Shown: in pieces, positions 1-11,233 of the stretch
Numbering within the stretch: position 1 is the first letter of the stretch
How the letters are laid out: every line of letters starts with the position of its first letter
DNA from: Tolypocladium sp. Sup5 PDA-1
Lineage: Eukaryota > Ascomycota > Sordariomycetes > Hypocreales > Ophiocordycipitaceae
NCBI GenBank assembly: GCA_000750105.3
Contig: JPHH03000043.1
Span: forward strand, 224,361 to 288,360
DNA: 64,000 bases
Direction of reading: 5' to 3'
Position numbers and translations under genes: made by a program
Notes under the pieces: model-generated
What the model was told of the DNA's origin: nothing
Seen by the model: the letters and a program-made list of their open reading frames with translations, nothing else
Databases searched by the model: none

Positions 1-1076
1 CCACCAACCCGACAACTTTGGAGCTTTCCACCCCGATCAGCTGCAGCTGGACAGCTTCTTCCCGTCTGGTTGGGATGCCATAAACAGCCCATCTCTGACT
101 GATCCCGCCCTGGCGACATATACGCACAGTGGCCATGCTTCGACACTCTCGACGACGAGCACAGGCCCCGTCTTCAACACGTCCGAGTCGGGGATCGACG
201 ACAATAATTTCATCCCGGCGCCAGAGGTGTGCAGGTCCGGCGGCGACCTGTCCGCTCAACTCGCGAGCGTATGCCAGACACTAGAAACCCTCCTTAAAAC
301 GGTGACAAGTGAGCGCACTGGCCATGCCGAACAATGTAAATAAGCACATGCCAACCCCCCCCCCCCCCCACCCTTCCCAGTGTGAGAATTATGAAACGCT
401 GACTGCGACATGCGTAGATCCTGTCGGAGAGGTGTTCAGTGCCTTTGAAGGCTTTGTGAGGGCCATGGTGCTCACCCGGGGAAAAGCTCGGACCCCATCC
501 CGAGACGCCCACCCGTCCTTCGCCAAGTACCTGGACAGCAAGCAGGCGTCCATGGCAGCGCAATGCTACATGCTCTGCATGAGATTGGTGGTCTCTCTCT
601 CGGAGAAAATGCTGCAGAACCTCTTAGCATCGCCCATGCCTGCGCAACGCACATCCTTTAGTTTGAGCACGCCCGACTCGACTCCATTCAACGCCAGCGC
701 GCTGGGCATCCTGGACGTGAACTTCTCCCTAGGTAACCAGAACATGATCGAGGGCGTCGGCCTGGAAGATCTGTATGTCGGCCCCACGGACTCGTACGAG
801 CAGGCCGTCGACTCCACCGTCAGCATACTCCGCGTCGGCGCCAGACTCATCGGCAGAATGGAGCAGTTGCTGGAGATCCCTCCCGACATGGCCGGGGGCA
901 CGACGTCGTCGGGAGAACAGCCGAGCACCGAGCATCAGCGAAGGAAGCTGTCGCTGCCGGCACGCCTCGTCGCGACGACGTGGGAACACGAGACGAGTAT
1001 CGATAACAAATGCCCCGTAACGTGTTTCAAGCGCTATCGCGCCGCTATCTTGGGTCTTGCCCAAGGCCACGTGTGA
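1..1076 (+). CDS. Probable fungal transcription factor, C-terminal part (5' end outside window)
   Basis: The window opens inside an open frame (frame 2) that runs to about base 301. It splices through a probable intron at 302-380 (donor GTGACA, a run of 15 C, acceptor CCCAG) into 381-1076, which ends in TGA. The visible protein is Ser/Thr/Asp-rich at first. It then has a Cys- and Leu-rich helical stretch (CQTLETLLKT..., later AAQCYMLCMRL) and a second helical block near the end. This layout resembles the C-terminal regulatory half of AflR-like Zn2Cys6 regulators of metabolite clusters, but the DNA-binding zinc cluster would lie upstream and cannot be seen. It is the only candidate regulator in the window and is separated from the cluster by gene debris and a housekeeping gene, so its link to the cluster is inference. 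Confidence 0.5.
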
Positions 1077-1782
1077 GAGAGGCTTCCTATATACCATAGA
1101 ATAGAAGTGGGTTATTAGCTTGTGTAGCCGCAACGGGCAATCGCTTTTGCGATATCCTACTAGCTATGTTGTTGTTGAACGTATACTTTGAGTATGCTTG
1201 CTCCGAACGCGGGCCGAAACTAGTCTCAGTGCTCAGACCTCCCTGGCTTCAACAGTTCGTTCCCCAAGTCACTTTTTTTGACCAACAATTCTAACCAATC
1301 ACAACACCACAAAATCAAATCTCCGCCAGGAAGGTCTGAGCCCACCTGTGCAGAATCCAACGTGGCCCAATTTTGGCCCTGGCAAAGAAAGAGCAGTACC
1401 ATCTCTAGAAAAACCCTCGCTGAAAAGCAGTAAAACGGAACAAAAGGCACGTGAGGAAGCGAGGGAACATCTTAGTACACCAAGATTATATGAACGAAGT
1501 GAATGTATCTGAGCGGCCGAGATTAGGGTAGTCGCGTTATCCGATGGCTTGAGTTTTGCGCTTAGCCAATGCCTTGAAACAGAAACCACAACCAGGTTAT
1601 CTATTCAGAGCAAAGGGGAGGAAAGGCACCCGGACAGAGTTGTATCAAGAAGTTTGCACAGTGAATCACGGTTGCTCTGGTGCATTTATTCCACCCCTTT
1701 ATCTTACACCAATTGATATACATGGTATACGTACAGCCTCAACCGCTGAATTCAATTCTCCCTCCTCCCATCTCAAACCCCT
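1077..1782. other. Intergenic, no gene seen
   Basis: AT-richer spacer after the regulator fragment. The open frames here are short and have no recognisable family features. No tRNA or repeat was noticed. Confidence 0.5.
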
Positions 1783-2485
1783 CTACTCTTCGTCCTCCTG
1801 TTCATCCTTCTTCGTGCCACGTCTCCCCTTAGATCTCCTCTCCCGCTCAATCTCCTGCAGCAACTGGAAAGCCTCCAGCTGCGCCGCGTCCATCACACCA
1901 TCCATGTCCACGGGGGCAGCATCGGGCTTCTTCTCCGACAGCTCGGCTGCCCACAAAATCCCCGTCTCCCCGCATAACTCGGCCAACGCAGAGTATGTGC
2001 TCCCAGAGCAGGGACGATTCCTCGTGGCGTACCCAACTTCGGACTCTTCGCATCTCTTCGTGTGCATTCTCAAACATAAGATGGTAGGCATAGTTGTTCG
2101 CCTGTGAAAGGTAAAGCCGAGCAAGGTCTTCTTCCGCCACGGTGTCGATCACTGAACTCGCCATCGAAAAGAAAGATCGGATGATTCCCTCCGATCCTTT
2201 GATATCGCCTTTGAGACGTAGTAATACACTGCATCGGTAGGTGACCTTGGCTTGAAGTTGATAGTCATTCCTATCGACCAGCTTATTAGCTAGTTCGGCG
2301 GCCTTCTGCTTGTCGCTGAGCAACAATGAGGCATCGTGGGATGCCTCCAGGAGATGCTGAGAAAGGCGGTGCCGATTCCATACACAGGTTCTGTTGCGAG
2401 GTAAGTAATCACTCGCATGGCGTAAAGGGGATACATACGAGGGCTGGTCGGCAGGAAGTATTGTGACTATAAAACGCCAGTCCAA
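1783..2485 (-). pseudogene. TPR-repeat protein fragment (degenerate)
   Basis: The minus strand from about 2440 to 1990 encodes helical repeats typical of fungal TPR proteins, with segments such as LLLSDKQKAAELA, LSQANNYAYHLMFE and SLLWEHILCVGRVMRGDGDF. The family normally continues for hundreds of residues on both sides. Here the repeat frame passes into unrelated sequence, and a different frame ends in a charged tail (ERERRSKGRRGTKKDEQEDEE region, 1783-1870). No convincing start codon or intron repairs it. I read it as a truncated relic; a short chimeric gene cannot be excluded. Confidence 0.4.
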
Positions 2486-4065
2486 AAGTCCAAGTCCTAG
2501 TCCGTCGGATGGAACCCGTGAAAGCGGTCCCCCTTTGTCGTACGGGAATGGCTTTGTCTTCCCAGGAGCAGGAGCCGGCGTCGGCGTCGGCGTTCCTAGC
2601 TGCTTGGGATGACTGAGTTAGACCTGTCTAACAGGAGCAAGCCATGTGTGCGCGAGCATGGGTCACGAATAGATGCATAATAAATCGTACGCGTGATGGA
2701 TCGGTAGGGTGTAAGCCGTGTGTTGCTGTCGAGCAGGCCGTTTTCTGATTGCTCCAACTCTCTTCACGTGTGGGGCCGCGCCCGGATCCTGGCTCACGGT
2801 GAACCTGGCTCGGGGCCAGGAGCCAGGTACCTGGTGCATCTCCGCGATGTAGAAAGCTGGTAACGAAGACAAACTCCTGGCAAACGGTCACCCTGTGCCA
2901 CGCGTATCAAATTTTCGCATACCAGCCAATGGCAAAAATGCCTCATCGCGCCCTTGTTTGCCCATTGCGTGCGCGCGCCGGCTCCTGCGCGTCAGGCGCA
3001 CTTGGAAGGTGACCAGGTACGACCCCGACGACAACAAGCCTTTCCATACTTTGCCCAGCTGACGAACGATCTCGAGGGCCAGAAACGCGTAGCCAGACCT
3101 ACCTAACTCTCCCGACATAAAGAGCGGCAGCCCGAGTACGATGAAGCTTGGCAGCAGCTTGTGGACTCGGGTGTGTTGCGACAGGGGGAAACTGACGAGA
3201 CTCTCCGAACTATTGCATCGGCATGCGGCACACAGACAGCAAAAGACCAGGCGACGGCCGCTGTGGAATACGCCGAAGCGGCAGCCAAGTCGGCTGTAAA
3301 AGAGACGGAGAAGGCCAAACGAGGACAGTCTATGCTCACCGTGTAAGAGAGTAAGCGGAGATTAGCACGAGCCTACTCACAGCTGGTGACCGCAAAACAA
3401 GCACTCAAGATGGCCGTGAGACGGTCCGATCTCATTAGAGAATTCGTCTAAGGGATAAGGCTCTGGATGGAACAGAAGAGGAATGTATACCGCCACAGCC
3501 TTCTGAAGACATACAAACACAGAGACCTGGGGTCTCTGAGGTGAAGAGGCGGAACGAATATGATCCGGAAGCAGTAACCATGGGCAAGATTCCAGGCAAC
3601 CGTCCAAAGAACCGAACGGTTCCTTTTACGGATATGCCTCAATTGCCAGCGAGGCCGCCGACGGCTCGTCGCAGCGCTCGACTGGCGGCCCGCCTCCACC
3701 ACCGCTGAGCAACTAAGCTCTCAAGAACCCCAACGCCACAATATTGCACACGTACACAAACTTACTTGATCGGAGGATTCATAGGGCCGAGGCCGAAAGG
3801 AAGAAGGGTCACTACAGAAAGCGTTGGGCTTCGAATTTGAAAATGAATACGGGATCAGGCGAATCACCGGGGGAGGTCTTTAACTCTATTGCTTCCTCGA
3901 ACAATCATATTTTCACTGCGTGCCTGTAGCAATATCCCCGCTACAACTGCCGTGCACATGTTTAATCATACAGCAAATCCGAGCTTCAATTCAATTCCAT
4001 CATTTAGCCTTGTGGCTCAAAGTTGTGTCAAATCTTCGCGGGTATCAACCCCTAGCCAAAATCCC
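2486..4065. other. Degenerate intergenic region
   Basis: No intact gene. Positions 2576-2594 carry three GGCGTC-type hexamers. A coding-like stretch at about 3140-3346 on the plus strand (Ala/Glu/Lys-rich, 61 residues from the ATG at 3161) continues past stops to about 3600 with coding-like composition, as in an eroded gene. I do not recognise the ancestor. Confidence 0.4.
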
Positions 4066-4320
4066 CTAGAGCAAGCTCTCTCCAAGAGCGCACCGCACCA
4101 GGGAGCAGCCAGCCCTAACCGTCTCCTGTGCGCCCATAGACTCCGGCTCGGCCAGGCTGGGGTTGACCTCGACCAAATCAACAGCAACCAAGCTACCAGT
4201 CTCATGGACACACTCGCAGATATAGTCACCCTCTCGAAGCGTCAATCCTCCGCGCACTGGGGTACCGGTGGAAGGTGCCCACATGGGGTCCAAAGCGTCC
4301 ACGTATGGATTGAATACCAA
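4066..4320 (-). pseudogene. Arginase, C-terminal fragment
   Basis: About 80 residues on the minus strand match the C-terminal end of fungal arginase. The metal-site block VDALDPMWAPSTGTPVRGGL is followed by LTLREGDYICECVHETG and by VAVDLVEVNPSLAEPE (residues of the family's C-terminal core), ending at TAG. Arginase is normally about 310-330 residues. Everything upstream of the VDALDP block is missing and is replaced within 20 bp by the tRNA-Leu gene on the other strand. Only the last quarter survives, so this is a relic, not a functional urea-cycle enzyme. Confidence 0.75.
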
Positions 4321-4337
4321 AGCCTAACCGTCGAATT

Positions 4338-4439
4338 GGACAGATGGCCGAGCGGTCTATGGCGCTACGTTCAGGTTTCGCTTTGTGAATCCGACTCGTA
4401 GTCTCGAAAGGGGCGTGGGTTGGAATCCCACTCTGTTCA
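4338..4439 (+). tRNA. tRNA-Leu (anticodon CAG) with 20-nt intron
   Basis: A complete class II tRNA can be folded by eye. The acceptor stem GGACAGA pairs with TCTGTTC (one G-U) and discriminator A is at 4439. The D-stem is GCC/GGC around GAGCGGTCTAT. The anticodon stem CTACG (4365-4369) pairs perfectly with CGTAG (4397-4401). A long variable arm is closed by CTC/GGG, and the T-stem is GTGGG/CCCAC. The anticodon CAG is at 4372-4374. A 20-nt intron (4376-4395) sits one base 3' of the anticodon, the canonical position for nuclear tRNA introns. The long variable arm and A73 fit leucine identity. Confidence 0.93.
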
Positions 4440-4832
4440 ATTTTTGGTCTCTGCTCGAGGCCTCGGAGCAATACCTCACAATCGTCACAGATCTAATCCG
4501 GCCTCATCGACAGAGCTCCTCCCCTTCGTTTGGGCCAGTGTGAAGTGGTGAGCCCCCTCCTGTCGAGCGTGCGAAGCTCTTCTTCCGTTCTGCTTTCCCA
4601 CAGCTGCTCCGGGAAGTCAACACCGTCCCAATGGCATTGGAGAAACTGGCTCCCGATTTTGCATAGTTTCTGAATATGATCCTACTTATCGAGTGAGACA
4701 CCGAACACGTCGATATCGTCCCAGCATGTCTTCCAGCGGACTGGCGACGTGCTCATTAAACACTTCCTTGGAAGAAATTTATCAGCAACTGGTGTACGAC
4801 CCGTTTGGTCTTCACCCCATTCTCATCAACGT
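4440..4832. other. Spacer with possible gene debris
   Basis: Between the tRNA and the carrier gene. A plus-strand coding-like stretch (about 4590-4740) is broken by stops and matches nothing I recognise. No functional gene is supported. Confidence 0.4.
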
Positions 4833-5960
4833 TTATTTGGCGATTTCCACACCATTCGTAGCACCTGTGATGACGAGGTTAGCAGTCTGATATTGCTGCG
4901 GGCATATACGGGGACAAGTCATAAACATACCGAGAGCTTTCTTGATGTCGCCGTATATCGCGAACTGCCCGGCAGTCAACCCGCCCACCATGAAGAGACG
5001 CGTGGGGAGACCGGCAAAGGAACCGCGTACGCCAAGCTCGCGGGCAATCTTGGCGAGACGGGAGACGGTGCTCTCACCGGGCAGTCCCTTGGTCTTGTTG
5101 ATCTTGGAAAGCATCGTATCGGCCGGCTGCGACACGATGGCGGCAGCAAAGCCAGCGATTAGGCCAGAACCCAGGTTAATACCAGTCAAGGCACTACCGG
5201 AGAGTTTAGACTTGTCAAATTGAGCGAGGATGTTCTCGGCAACCTTCTCGTATACGACGAACTTCGTAACCGTGTATGGGACCCTGTATGATGCACGAAG
5301 GTTAGCCAACAGATCTTTAACAAATGTGGGCTGGGACCGGGAAGAACATACTGTTTAAACAAGATCGGTCCGAAGCCGGCGTAGAAGGCGCCGACTCCCT
5401 CGGTAGTCAGGATCTTGGTGAAGCCATCGACTAGACCCTTGGCGTAGCCGGGAGCAGAGACGAGACGGATACGGGTAGCCTCCAAGGGGCAAAGGGCGAC
5501 GGAAGCGAAGAACTCGGCCGAAGCAGCGGACACGGAGTACACGGCGGTACGGTTCTGACGGGCCTTCTCGATGCCAATGAGGTCGATGGACTGCTTCTTG
5601 AAGAACTCGTAACCACCGAACTTGAAGGCGCCCTGGACAAAGTAGCCTGTGAACGTAGGACCGAAGCCCGTAGCTAGCGCGCCGATTCCTTCATTCTTGA
5701 TGACCTGGCGGAAGCCGCCGATCATGCCACGATTGTACGTCGCAGGGTCGAGTTGGATCCTGGTTTTGATTCTATATTGGGGCTATTAGCAAGTAGTCGA
5801 GAAGGAGGGCAGTAGGGAAGACGTACACATCGACGGGTGTGAAGGCGCCGTGCGTGACGGAGCAGCCGAGGGCTCCGGCCAGGGCGAAGCGGGCGTAGAG
5901 GTCCAGGCCCTCGGGCTTCTTCTGGATGACCTCCTTAACGGATGTGGCAGGGGCGGCCAT
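4833..5960 (-). CDS. Mitochondrial phosphate carrier
   Basis: Inner-membrane carrier importing phosphate (with H+) for ATP synthesis. Four exons: 5960-5827, 5771-5352, 5283-4931 and 4864-4833. They sum to 939 nt (312 aa) with GT-AG introns; the last intron has a textbook CTGCTAAC branch site. Three mitochondrial-carrier repeats are visible, with signatures PVDVIKTRIQ, PLEATRIRLVS and QPADTMLSKINK, and glycine-rich segments between them. The P-[LIV]-[DE]-x-x-[KR] motif of repeat 2 and the QPADT form of repeat 3 are typical of the phosphate-carrier (MIR1/Pic2) branch. Length and C-terminus (ATNGVEIAK) match that family. This is a housekeeping gene that marks the left limit of the metabolite region. 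Confidence 0.93.
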
Positions 5961-6633
5961 TATGAGATGCGTGACGGGTTATGATTAAGAGACAGGAAAA
6001 AACAAGAGGAACAAGGCAAGGCAAGGCAACGCTACCGGGGAAACGAGGACAACGACACTGCGCCGAATGGGGAGTGTGGTGGGAAGGACTGGCGGAAGCA
6101 GTTGAGGATTGGGTTGCGTTGTTTGGCTTCCAGGTTGTTGTTTGGCAATCGAGGCAGATTTCTGAAGTGGTTAGCTCTTGCACGATCTGATTGGCCAAGA
6201 AACGGTTCGCTGCCAGCCCGGTGCTCGCTTTCGGGTGATTTAGGGACCGACCTCTTTTGGGTGAGCTAAGAGCCCCGTTATCGTCGGCCCGTTGGAGCTA
6301 GGTGGAGACTAATGAGACGGCCAATTTTATGGATACTTCACTCCGTACGTCAACAAGTGGAAGCACTACGGGACAACGTTAACTTTTAGCCTGGCACGCC
6401 ATCGTGGAAGGCTGCACCGCACGCCCGCAATGACCCATTGTCATGATTATTGATTCAAGGACCCGCAGTCGACCAGACCAGAATTATGCGCAGTTCCCTC
6501 GGAGGGAGGAAACGAGTCGCTAAATGAGTCTATGTGCCTGTCTACCTATGCTACCCGTCTGCATAGGTAGGATTCCAAGTCCATGCCACGATGGAAGAAC
6601 TACAATGCGCAGTATGATGACAGCTAATGCGGG
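5961..6633. other. Carrier promoter and spacer
   Basis: Upstream region of the phosphate carrier and 3' side of the neighbouring acyltransferase. A single CGCCGAA occurs near 6061. Nothing else was recognised. Confidence 0.5.
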
Positions 6634-8097
6634 CTAGGGTTGGAGATAGTAGTCCTTGACATACTGAGCAAATTCCGCATCCTGCATCAACATCTCGTGC
6701 ACCTTCTCGTCAACAGCAATGCCAGCCTCCAATATCTCATCGCCGTCATTGTCTGTCCTACCGGGCATAGGGAACAAGAACGGTATCGGCGAGACGGGCG
6801 GGCGTGTGCAGGTCGCCGGCCCAAATCCAATGTCCCATGTGTGGTAGTCGAGACAAGCCCAACTCGTGACGGCAGCGTCCATCTTGCGCGGCGGACTAGT
6901 CATCCACGTTCGCGTCGCCGGCTCCTCAATGCTGCTGAGCCAAGCCTTGGCGTCTTTGACAAAGGTCGCGTCCACATTCTGGATCACGTTTCGCAGCGCC
7001 ACAGCCGCATCAAGGAGTCCTTCTGAAGACTTGAGCGTCGCAATGGGGAGCTTTGCGCCATTGAAGAGCGTGCCATTGCCGATGTAGTTCTTCGGAAACT
7101 CAGGGTTGTAGTTGGACCGGAAGCTGACGGGAAATAGGGACGTAGAGGTCTCGACCCCTTCATCTTGCCCCAAGACGCTTTTGGCACGCACCTGTCCCCA
7201 CCATAAGATGGCCTGGAAGCAATCGTGGGTCGACACCCGAGCGAACCTCTTTGCTGCAACTTCGTCTTTCAGAGCGGCGACCTTGTCGCGGGGAAAGCTG
7301 CCGATGGCGGTCTTGACCGGCGGTCCCAACACGTTGGACCAAGGGTTGTTGGGGTCTGCCTTTGTGGAATCCACCATGCAGCCATGAGCCGTCATTCGTC
7401 GCTCTAGTTCCGGCACCTCGGACTGAGGAGCCGGCTCGGGATTGATGAGGATGGTGCGATCGGTGAACAAGTCAACGCTGGGGAGTCCTCGACAATGCGC
7501 GCCCCAAGCGTGGAATATCTTGTTGACACTAGGTCCATCGGCGACATAATGATGGAAGCAAGCAGTGAGGATCACGCCGCCGTCGATGAAGTTGAGTTGG
7601 AAGATACACCCCGGCAACCCGCTCTGGTGGCCCTCGATCGACGTCACGGGATTGATCAGACCCTCCGGATACGTGGCGCCTTTGGGAAGCTTCCAAGGTC
7701 CAAATCGTTCGCGCTCCAGCTCTGCATAGGATGGAAGATCGGAGCGGACGGTCGTCGAGCCGGTGACCAGGAAGAGAACTCCATCGTCGTCGCCCATTGT
7801 TCTGAGGGTGCCGCGCTTGGACACAGGGTCTACAGCAGCGGTTGCGGTGAGGCATGGTACTTGGGAGGCGAGGTTTTCCAAGCCCGTCTTGAGCGACGTG
7901 ACGATATTCCTGCGTGATTCTTCGGACGATTCGGCCAGCTTGTAGTATATGGTTATTCGCGCGTGTATCTTGGGCATGGCCTGGTCACAGCCAGTGACGG
8001 GAAAGTCCCTGGCCCCCCTGACCGCGGGATCAGCCGGCCGGCAGACATATGTTTCCACGCCCGGCGCGATCTTCTGCTCCCATATTGAATTGGCCAT
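6634..8097 (-). CDS. BAHD-family acyltransferase (transferase family)
   Basis: Single-exon gene of 487 aa, likely transferring an acyl group from acyl-CoA to a hydroxyl or amine of the pathway product. The catalytic HxxxDG motif appears as HHYVADG (about residues 190-196). The structural DFGWG-type motif appears as DIGFG near residue 420. Both halves of the fold are present and the length is usual for fungal members, which include trichothecene 3-O-acetyltransferase and meroterpenoid-cluster acetyltransferases. The start at 8097 gives the expected short N-terminus. It shares an 886-bp promoter with the divergent P450 at 8984, and that promoter carries four TTCGGCG-type sites. The substrate cannot be told from sequence. 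Confidence 0.88.
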   Translation of the reverse strand: MANSIWEQKIAPGVETYVCRPADPAVRGARDFPVTGCDQAMPKIHARITIYYKLAESSEESRRNIVTSLKTGLENLASQVPCLTATAAVDPVSKRGTLRTMGDDDGVLFLVTGSTTVRSDLPSYAELERERFGPWKLPKGATYPEGLINPVTSIEGHQSGLPGCIFQLNFIDGGVILTACFHHYVADGPSVNKIFHAWGAHCRGLPSVDLFTDRTILINPEPAPQSEVPELERRMTAHGCMVDSTKADPNNPWSNVLGPPVKTAIGSFPRDKVAALKDEVAAKRFARVSTHDCFQAILWWGQVRAKSVLGQDEGVETSTSLFPVSFRSNYNPEFPKNYIGNGTLFNGAKLPIATLKSSEGLLDAAVALRNVIQNVDATFVKDAKAWLSSIEEPATRTWMTSPPRKMDAAVTSWACLDYHTWDIGFGPATCTRPPVSPIPFLFPMPGRTDNDGDEILEAGIAVDEKVHEMLMQDAEFAQYVKDYYLQP

Positions 8098-8319
8098 TTC
8101 CTACCACGCTTGTCAAGCTGCTACGAGTAGAGCAGCCAGGTGAGAATATCCTGACTGCGTCTGTGGTTCTCACATGGAGGGACTCCTGATATCTCGATTC
8201 CCCTGCCATGATGCAATGAGTTTGTGCTAGACTTGGCGCAATGGATCCTTCTGGGTGGAAAGCCACTCGGCATATCCCAGCTTGTAGATTCCAAGACGCT
8301 TGTGGACTCTAAATATGCA

Positions 8320-8364
8320 TTCGGCGTCTGGTTCGGCGTTGCGAACGCCGATGTCAACGCCGAA
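8320..8364. promoter_or_regulatory. Cluster of four TTCGGCG/CGCCGA sites
   Basis: TTCGGCG at 8320-8326 and 8332-8338 faces the inverted forms CGCCGA at 8346-8351 and CGCCGAA at 8358-8364, forming two nested inverted pairs. It lies between the divergent acyltransferase (start 8097) and P450 (start 8984). The same core recurs in other cluster promoters. A role as a regulator-binding site is inference. Confidence 0.5.
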
Positions 8365-8983
8365 TTGTTATGAGCTCAACCGACGCGTTCCCACGAAACA
8401 TTGTCGGGCTTGGTTGATGCCGAACATTCGTGTCCTACGTGAATTCAGTCGTTTTCTCAAGGAATCCAGGTCGTGTGCGTCTAGATTGATGCGCACCCGT
8501 TCTGCAGTCTTGTAGGATCAGGATCTCACGGATTCTCGGCGGCTGACTGTACCTAGGGTTTGCTTCTGTCTCGTCGGCGAAAAGCTACTGTCACCCATGC
8601 CTAAAGACTAACCTCATTCGAATTTAGCAGCTGATGGCCTGATCCTCGTCTGTGCCTTCCATGTCGATGCTCCGATGAATTGAGTTTCAAACAATTATTC
8701 GGCAGGGCTTCACTCGAGGTCCACTTGGCATGACAGCGAGCATCTCACCCACCTTGTATAATGATTCTATGCCCCATCGGTATAGCGCCAGGCAACTGTG
8801 ATTGGTGGTGGTGAGCATTCAACACATTAAAAGATTCTGGACACTGATGGGAAGAGGTCAGGTCTTTTATATTGAGACACAGTTCATTACTTGTCCAGAA
8901 TAGATCGAGTGATTGTCATCGACCAGAGAAGATATTGTCGACTCACTTTTGCCAGAGTGTCAAGCTCGATCCATTGGACAATC

Positions 8984-10753
8984 ATGTTGGTCGAGAACGC
9001 CGGGCTGCTGCTTTCTGCAGCTGTACCCATCCTACTCCTCCCGTATCTTCTGGGTGCTGTCATTTCCACGCTGAGACTGAGGTGGTATACCTCTGGTTTT
9101 CCGGTCATCAACAAACTCAAAGGCGAATGGTCTGATAAGCCCGCCGTGAAACGCATCGCCCGAGACATGAAGGCATGGATTCAGAAAGGATATTACAAGG
9201 TGGGAAATGCAGGGTCTCTCTCATGAATTGAAACAAGATCAGTCACTCATCGACTCAATAGTATAATGGCCCCTTTCAGATCATTGGATCGTTCGGGACA
9301 CGGATTGTGTTGCCTCCCGACATGGCAGAGCACGTCAAGTCCGATCCTCGTTTCAGCGCCGACGTGGTGGTCAAAAAGTCCATGGCATCTACTCTGCCCG
9401 GCTTTGAAGGCCTACGTGCTACTGATGCTCTTACCACCATGATTCGCACCAAGCTGAGCACCAATCTTGGTATGTTTCAGCCTTGCTGCCCATTGCTCTG
9501 TTTCACCAGCGTCATGATGCTTACGATTCCGACTCAACAGGCAAATTCACTCAGGAATTGGCGGAGGAGACGGAAGTCGCATTTGACATGCGATGGGGGA
9601 CAAGCACTGGTAAATTACTTACTCCCTTTTGACTCGTTTTTGTGTTCCTGGCTAAATAGCCGGGTAGAATGGCACGAAGTCGAGCTGCTGGCCAGTCTCC
9701 GTGACATCGTCACTCAAGTCTCGACGCGAATCTTCCTCGGCCCTGAGCTCTGCCGCGACGAGGAATGGCTGGACAACATCCAGGCATACACGAACAGCGT
9801 GTTCCATGCCGTGAGGGTGATACGTAGCTGGCCCGAGTGGTCTCGCCCCTACGTCCAATGGTTCCTGAAGGATTGCCGCAAAATCAGGCAGCAGGTGAAG
9901 CGAGCCGAGGAGATGATTGAGCCCATCATCGCCAAACGCATCGAAACCACGGAACGGGCCAAAAAGGGACTGGCAGACATGCCGAATGATGCCATGACCT
10001 GGATGCACCAAATCGCCATGAGCCGAAACGAGAAGTACCACGGAGCTCACGCCCAGCTGTCACTTAGCATGGCATCCGTGCATACAACATCCGATCTAAC
10101 CTCAAGCATTGTCCTTCAGCTCTGCCGGCACCCGGAAGTCATCGAACCGCTTCTCAAGGAGATACGAGAGGTTCGCGACCAGGACGGCAAGATGTCCAAG
10201 ACCTCCTTGTACCAGATGAAGCTCGCAGACAGTGTGATGAAGGAGACACAGCGATTGAAACCACTTGGTGTCCGTGAGTTTCTCTCCCCGCTTCCCCAAA
10301 ACTGTCGTCTAGCCAAACAAACACTCACCAGGCCAAGTCCTTACCCATCGCTACGCCCATGAAGACGTAACCCTACCAGACGGGACGCTCATACCCAGAG
10401 GCGCCCAAGTCGGTGTCAACATGTCCCGCATGTGGGATCCCAAGTACTACCCCAACCCCGAAGAATGGCAGCCCGACCGATTCCTCAAGCTGCGCGAGGA
10501 GGCCGGCAAGGAGCATTCTTCACAGTTTGTGACGACCACGATGGAAAGCCTCGGATTCGGCATTGGGACGCACGCGTGTCCCGGGAGGTTCTTCGCGGGG
10601 AACAAGGTGAAAATCTTGCTCGCGCATATACTGGAACACTACGAGTTCGAGAGAGTAGACTCCGGGCCCGACGCCTCGCCGTGGTATATAGAGATTGTGA
10701 CGAACCCTAAGGCGAAGCTGCGGGTGCGCAGGAAGCAGGCCTCTGCTATATAG
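8984..10753 (+). CDS. Cytochrome P450 (first of three)
   Basis: Five exons: 8984-9199, 9280-9469, 9541-9609, 9668-10273 and 10332-10753. They sum to 1503 nt (500 aa). An N-terminal membrane anchor (LLLSAAVPILLLPYLLGAVIS) is followed by the P450 fold. The I-helix is atypical (ASVHTTSD in place of AGxDT). The ExxR is in VMKETQRL, the PERF-like segment is in EWQPDRF, and the heme loop is FGIGTHACPGRF with the Cys ligand. The HxCPGRFFA pattern resembles fungal ent-kaurene-oxidase-like and CYP68-like enzymes of terpenoid and meroterpenoid clusters. It probably hydroxylates or oxidises a pathway intermediate at the ER membrane. The specific reaction is not predictable. Confidence 0.9.
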
Positions 10754-11233
10754 GTGTGTAGCTGTTTTGTCCGGAGTATTGTTACGTGGTGGAATAGACA
10801 TATATCATGGAGAAAAAACAGACTCGGAGTTGCAAATGTGTGTCACTGAAAGCTTTGGGAGTTTCTGTCGCCCGATCATGGATGCATACCTTTGATCGCG
10901 GTTCGTTTGCAAAGATCAACAGAATTCCTGTCATCTCGCTGAAATGAGGGTTGCAACTCTGATCGAGTTCTTACGAAATAAGAGAATAGGTAGCCACAAG
11001 AGCCCAAGGTACATGAATGCATCATGAGACACCCATCGCTGCAATACAGTGTTATCGATGAAATAAGTCCCAGACTTCCATAGTCTACTCCGCAGTGAAA
11101 CCTCATCCTCGCCTTGTTGGATCGCTCCTACCCTGGAAAATGTATTGATCTATTGTTGCACAGAGTCTGTCACTTGGCAGACAGCTGGCTGGCTGGCCGC
11201 ATCTTCAGCAGTGGCACGCTGAGCCTCTAGCGG
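10754..11233. other. Spacer between convergent genes
   Basis: 3' flanks of the P450 (plus) and PKS1 (minus). No gene or notable repeat was seen. Confidence 0.6.
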
